Source of the DNA: Cricetomys ansorgei
Lineage: Eukaryota; Chordata; Mammalia; Rodentia; Nesomyidae
Direction: 5' to 3'
DNA: 64,000 nucleotides
Assembly (NCBI GenBank): GCA_026225945.1
Contig: JAMJFZ010002572.1
Location: forward strand, 108,386-172,385
Positions 61,870 through 64,000 of this stretch are shown here, piece by piece. Within the stretch, counting starts at the first letter, position 1, and each line of letters begins with the position of its first letter. The notes below the pieces were generated by a model that saw only the letters and a list, made by a program, of their open reading frames with translations, had not been told where the DNA came from and did no database searches. The translations under genes and the position numbers were made by a program.

Positions 61870-63110
61870 CTCCTCGAGGAAGTCAGAGGAGCATCTGTGA
61901 GCCCGGCTGTTGGGCGTCCCTGGGCTCACCAAACATCTATATTCAGTAACCAGGTCTGAGTGGCTGGTCTGAATCTGGGCTATTGCTAGGCAACCTTCTC
62001 CTGGTGTCTTAAGGCCCTCTCTGACACTTGAAGTAGGCCAGCTCAGAGACCTCCCCAGACTGGCAAGCTGGCTCTGGGACAGCAGCTACCTTGGGGGAAG
62101 AATCCCCTCTCCTCCCCTCCCCAGGCAGCTTTCTTCTGAGACAGAGATAAACTCTGCTCTGCCAGAATCTCACCAAGTCGTGCAGCCACCACGGGGGTTT
62201 TGGTGGGATGGTGGGGACTGCACCCTGGGCCGTGTGCACAAGCATGCTACCCATCGACCCGCAACGCCCACGCTCTTCTCTATAGAAAGGAAAATATCCG
62301 TGAGACACGAGCTTCGCAAGCGCCTGATTTTTCTCATTTAATCTTTCTACGGACTCTGAGGCGGCTTCCTGTGAGGAGAGTGAACAGCGCCTGCTTCGGA
62401 GGAGGTCTGCTTACCCTGCTCCCCCCTTGTCCTCCGGGTTTCTGACCGTGTTGGACCAATGGCTGGCATTCCCAGGAGCGTGCACTGAGATAGGGAAGGA
62501 GGAGAGCGGTCGGGGCACTCCTTCTGTTATCTGCCTGGCCCGGGTGGCTCCACCAGTAGCTGCTTCCTGGCTCCCTTCCCTTCCTCCCGCTAAATTTGGA
62601 GGCGGTGTGAGCTTCCCACGTGATAATCCCTGTCTTGACTCCCTAAATTCTGCCTACACCTCTAAAGAAAAAAGTTTCTTCACTTGAAAGACTTTTTCAG
62701 TTAACATCCTCGTAGGTGTCATCGGAACGACCTTGACGGAGCAGCCACGCGGAGCTCGGCCTCTACCTGCAGAGGCCAGGGCCTTTCCGGGTACAGCAGC
62801 CACCTAGAAGAAATCCCGGACAGGAGCCTGCTCAGGTTATCCGGGGACCCCCAGGAAGCCCTGCCCCCGGCCGCCAGCCTGCAGCCCGAGCCGCCCGCCT
62901 CCGCCTCCGCCTCCCCGCTGCCAGGCTGTTGGCACCTGCAGGGTCCGGATCACCTTGCTGGCTAGCGGTTAACTGAAGGAAGTTCGTGCACGTGACTTTC
63001 CCCCTCTATTCAGAAAGGGTGGGTACACCGTGTCCTGAGGAGGGGGAGCTTGCGAAGGAGTAAAGGACCTCATTTATGCTACCGCCGAAGTTTCGGCAGC
63101 AGATAATAAT
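61870..63110. promoter_or_regulatory. GC-rich, CpG-containing region; possible promoter
   Basis: From about 62330 the sequence becomes GC-rich. 62860-62930 contains GCCCCCGGCCGCCAGCC and (CCGCCT)n, and CACGTGAC lies at 62990. No exon, start codon context or donor is convincing. A CAGGTT at 62836 is weak. Its continuity with 63.2-64.0 kb suggests a promoter whose gene lies beyond the right edge. Confidence 0.35.
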
Positions 63111-63154
63111 AGTTCAACAAAAGGGGGGGAGGGAGAGAGACAGAAGGAAGGAAA

Positions 63155-63370
63155 TAAAAAATAGGAAGGACATGGCTGCTCCTGGGTACGATGAGGAGAG
63201 AGTTTATTGTAGCTGAAGAGAGCGCATAAGCAAAGACACCTGGGAGAGTCCGGAGTGGACCGGGCCGTGTGACGAGAGGGGGAGGGGAAGCTCAAGTGGC
63301 CAAGGCGAGGACCGGGATTCAAACGGCCCTGGGCTGGAGAGTTCGGGTGGGGCGGGGTGTGCCGCACAGG
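63155..63370 (-). repeat. Unnamed interspersed repeat, copy 2 (AATAAA on the minus strand)
   Basis: Blocks in the same order as 6000-6310: GGAAGGACA, GGCTGCTCCTG, TTTATTGTAG (63203-63212), GACACCTGG with GAGAGTCC, CCCTGGGCTGGAGAG, then GGTGGGGCGGGGTGTGCC. A purine-rich tract (63121-63160) precedes it. More CpG-rich than copy 1. Probably an LTR or a retroposed transcript end. Confidence 0.55.
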
Positions 63371-63374
63371 AGGA

Positions 63375-63780
63375 CCGCAACGGGAGGGACTGCGGGGCGC
63401 TGGGGGAGCCGCTTTGATGTGTACAGTGGGCACCTCGTCCCGGGTTCAAGACCCAGCTCTCCTCACCCCGAGTCGCCACCATCCGGGTCTGGGAGCCGCC
63501 CCTCTCCCCCACACGGGGCATCGGGCTTTTACACGGGGCTTTTACGTGGGGCCGCACGGACGGGACACCACACCCAGGCTTCCCGGAGCCCGCAGGGGAA
63601 TTCGGGATAGAACCCGCGCGTATAAAACACGACGAGACGCAACTTCTCGGGAGCCACGTCTGCGTGGCTAGAGCGGGGCGCATTCTCGGTGGGAAGTCCT
63701 TGCAACTAAAAGGCACCTCGAGAGGCGACGCTGCGGGAGCCAGTCTCCGCCGAGCGTTTCCCGGAGCCCCGGGCTGCAGC
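63375..63780. other. CpG-rich sequence, no gene recognised
   Basis: Dense CpG (for example CGAGACGCAACTTCTCGGGA), with several overlapping frames on both strands (104-170 codons) of arginine/proline-rich composition typical of CpG islands. None is recognised as a protein. Confidence 0.45.
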
Positions 63781-63804
63781 TGCGGGGGGGTGGGGGGGAG
63801 GAGA

Positions 63805-64000
63805 GTGCAGACCGGGGAACACCTCAGGGGGGCGGGGAGACCGTGTGCAGACCCGGGACCCCGCAGGGGGGGCGGAGAGCGTGCAAACCGGGTACCCCTG
63901 CAGGCGGGGCGGCGAGCGTGCAGACCCGGGACCCTGCAGGGGGGCGGGGAGACCGTGTGCAGACCGGGGACCCCGCAGGGGGGCGGCGGGCGGGCAGACC
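63805..64000. repeat. GC-rich minisatellite, 35-40-bp units, cut by window end
   Basis: GCAGACC-type (or GCAAACC) starts occur at 63807, 63847, 63883, 63920, 63959 and 63994, spaced 40, 36, 37, 39 and 35 bases. Units carry GGGACCC and GCAGGGGGGCGG. The G-runs, including those at 63784-63799 just before the array, suggest quadruplex potential. Its full length lies beyond the window. Confidence 0.92.

Overview
The window is nuclear DNA of a muroid rodent. The evidence is its dense set of B1, B2/B3, ID and B4 SINEs, URR1-type hAT elements and ERVL/MaLR-type LTRs, plus very long CA/TG microsatellites. The species cannot be fixed from sequence alone. I see no protein-coding gene, rRNA or genuine tRNA that I can name. 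Nearly all long open frames lie in tandem arrays that are open in several frames at once, so I do not call them coding. SINEs dominate and I recognise no L1 coding remnant, which fits a gene-proximal, GC-rich setting.

Layout. 1-20 kb: SINEs, a 900-bp TG array (2.86-3.76 kb), an 1.1-kb CA array (11.79-12.91 kb), one URR1 element, several LTR fragments and two MIR-era relics. 20-33 kb: three true minisatellites (a 22/26-bp unit at 21.6-23.3 kb, a 40-bp unit at 24.29-24.60 kb and a 20-bp unit at 32.6-33.2 kb), a B3 nested in a B4, and an LTR nested in an opposite-strand LTR of the same kind. 33-54 kb: more SINEs, an ERV LTR that splits a B1 (38.65-39.10 kb), a complete non-autonomous ERVL-like element with two LTRs (41.70-44.09 kb) inserted in an opposite-strand LTR, and a TG/AG array (45.2-45.7 kb). 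The longest blocks without recognised repeats are 25.8-27.8, 35.7-37.2, 45.8-47.5 and 47.9-49.6 kb.

55-57 kb and 62.3-64 kb are CpG-rich. The first holds a 0.9-kb GC-rich minisatellite (23/24-bp units) beside a TATA-less stretch with three GC boxes, a CRE-like site and a good splice donor, so it is the best promoter/first-exon candidate. The second is GC-rich and ends at the window edge inside another GC-rich minisatellite (35-40-bp units).

The most informative observations are the two GC-rich minisatellites in CpG-rich DNA, the 47-bp duplication bracketing the first of them, an unnamed repeat family with copies at 6.0 and 63.2 kb, the nested same-family LTRs, and the recurrent origin of long arrays at SINE tails. 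No new multi-gene biological system is visible. Family names are from memory of consensus features and were not checked with RepeatMasker.
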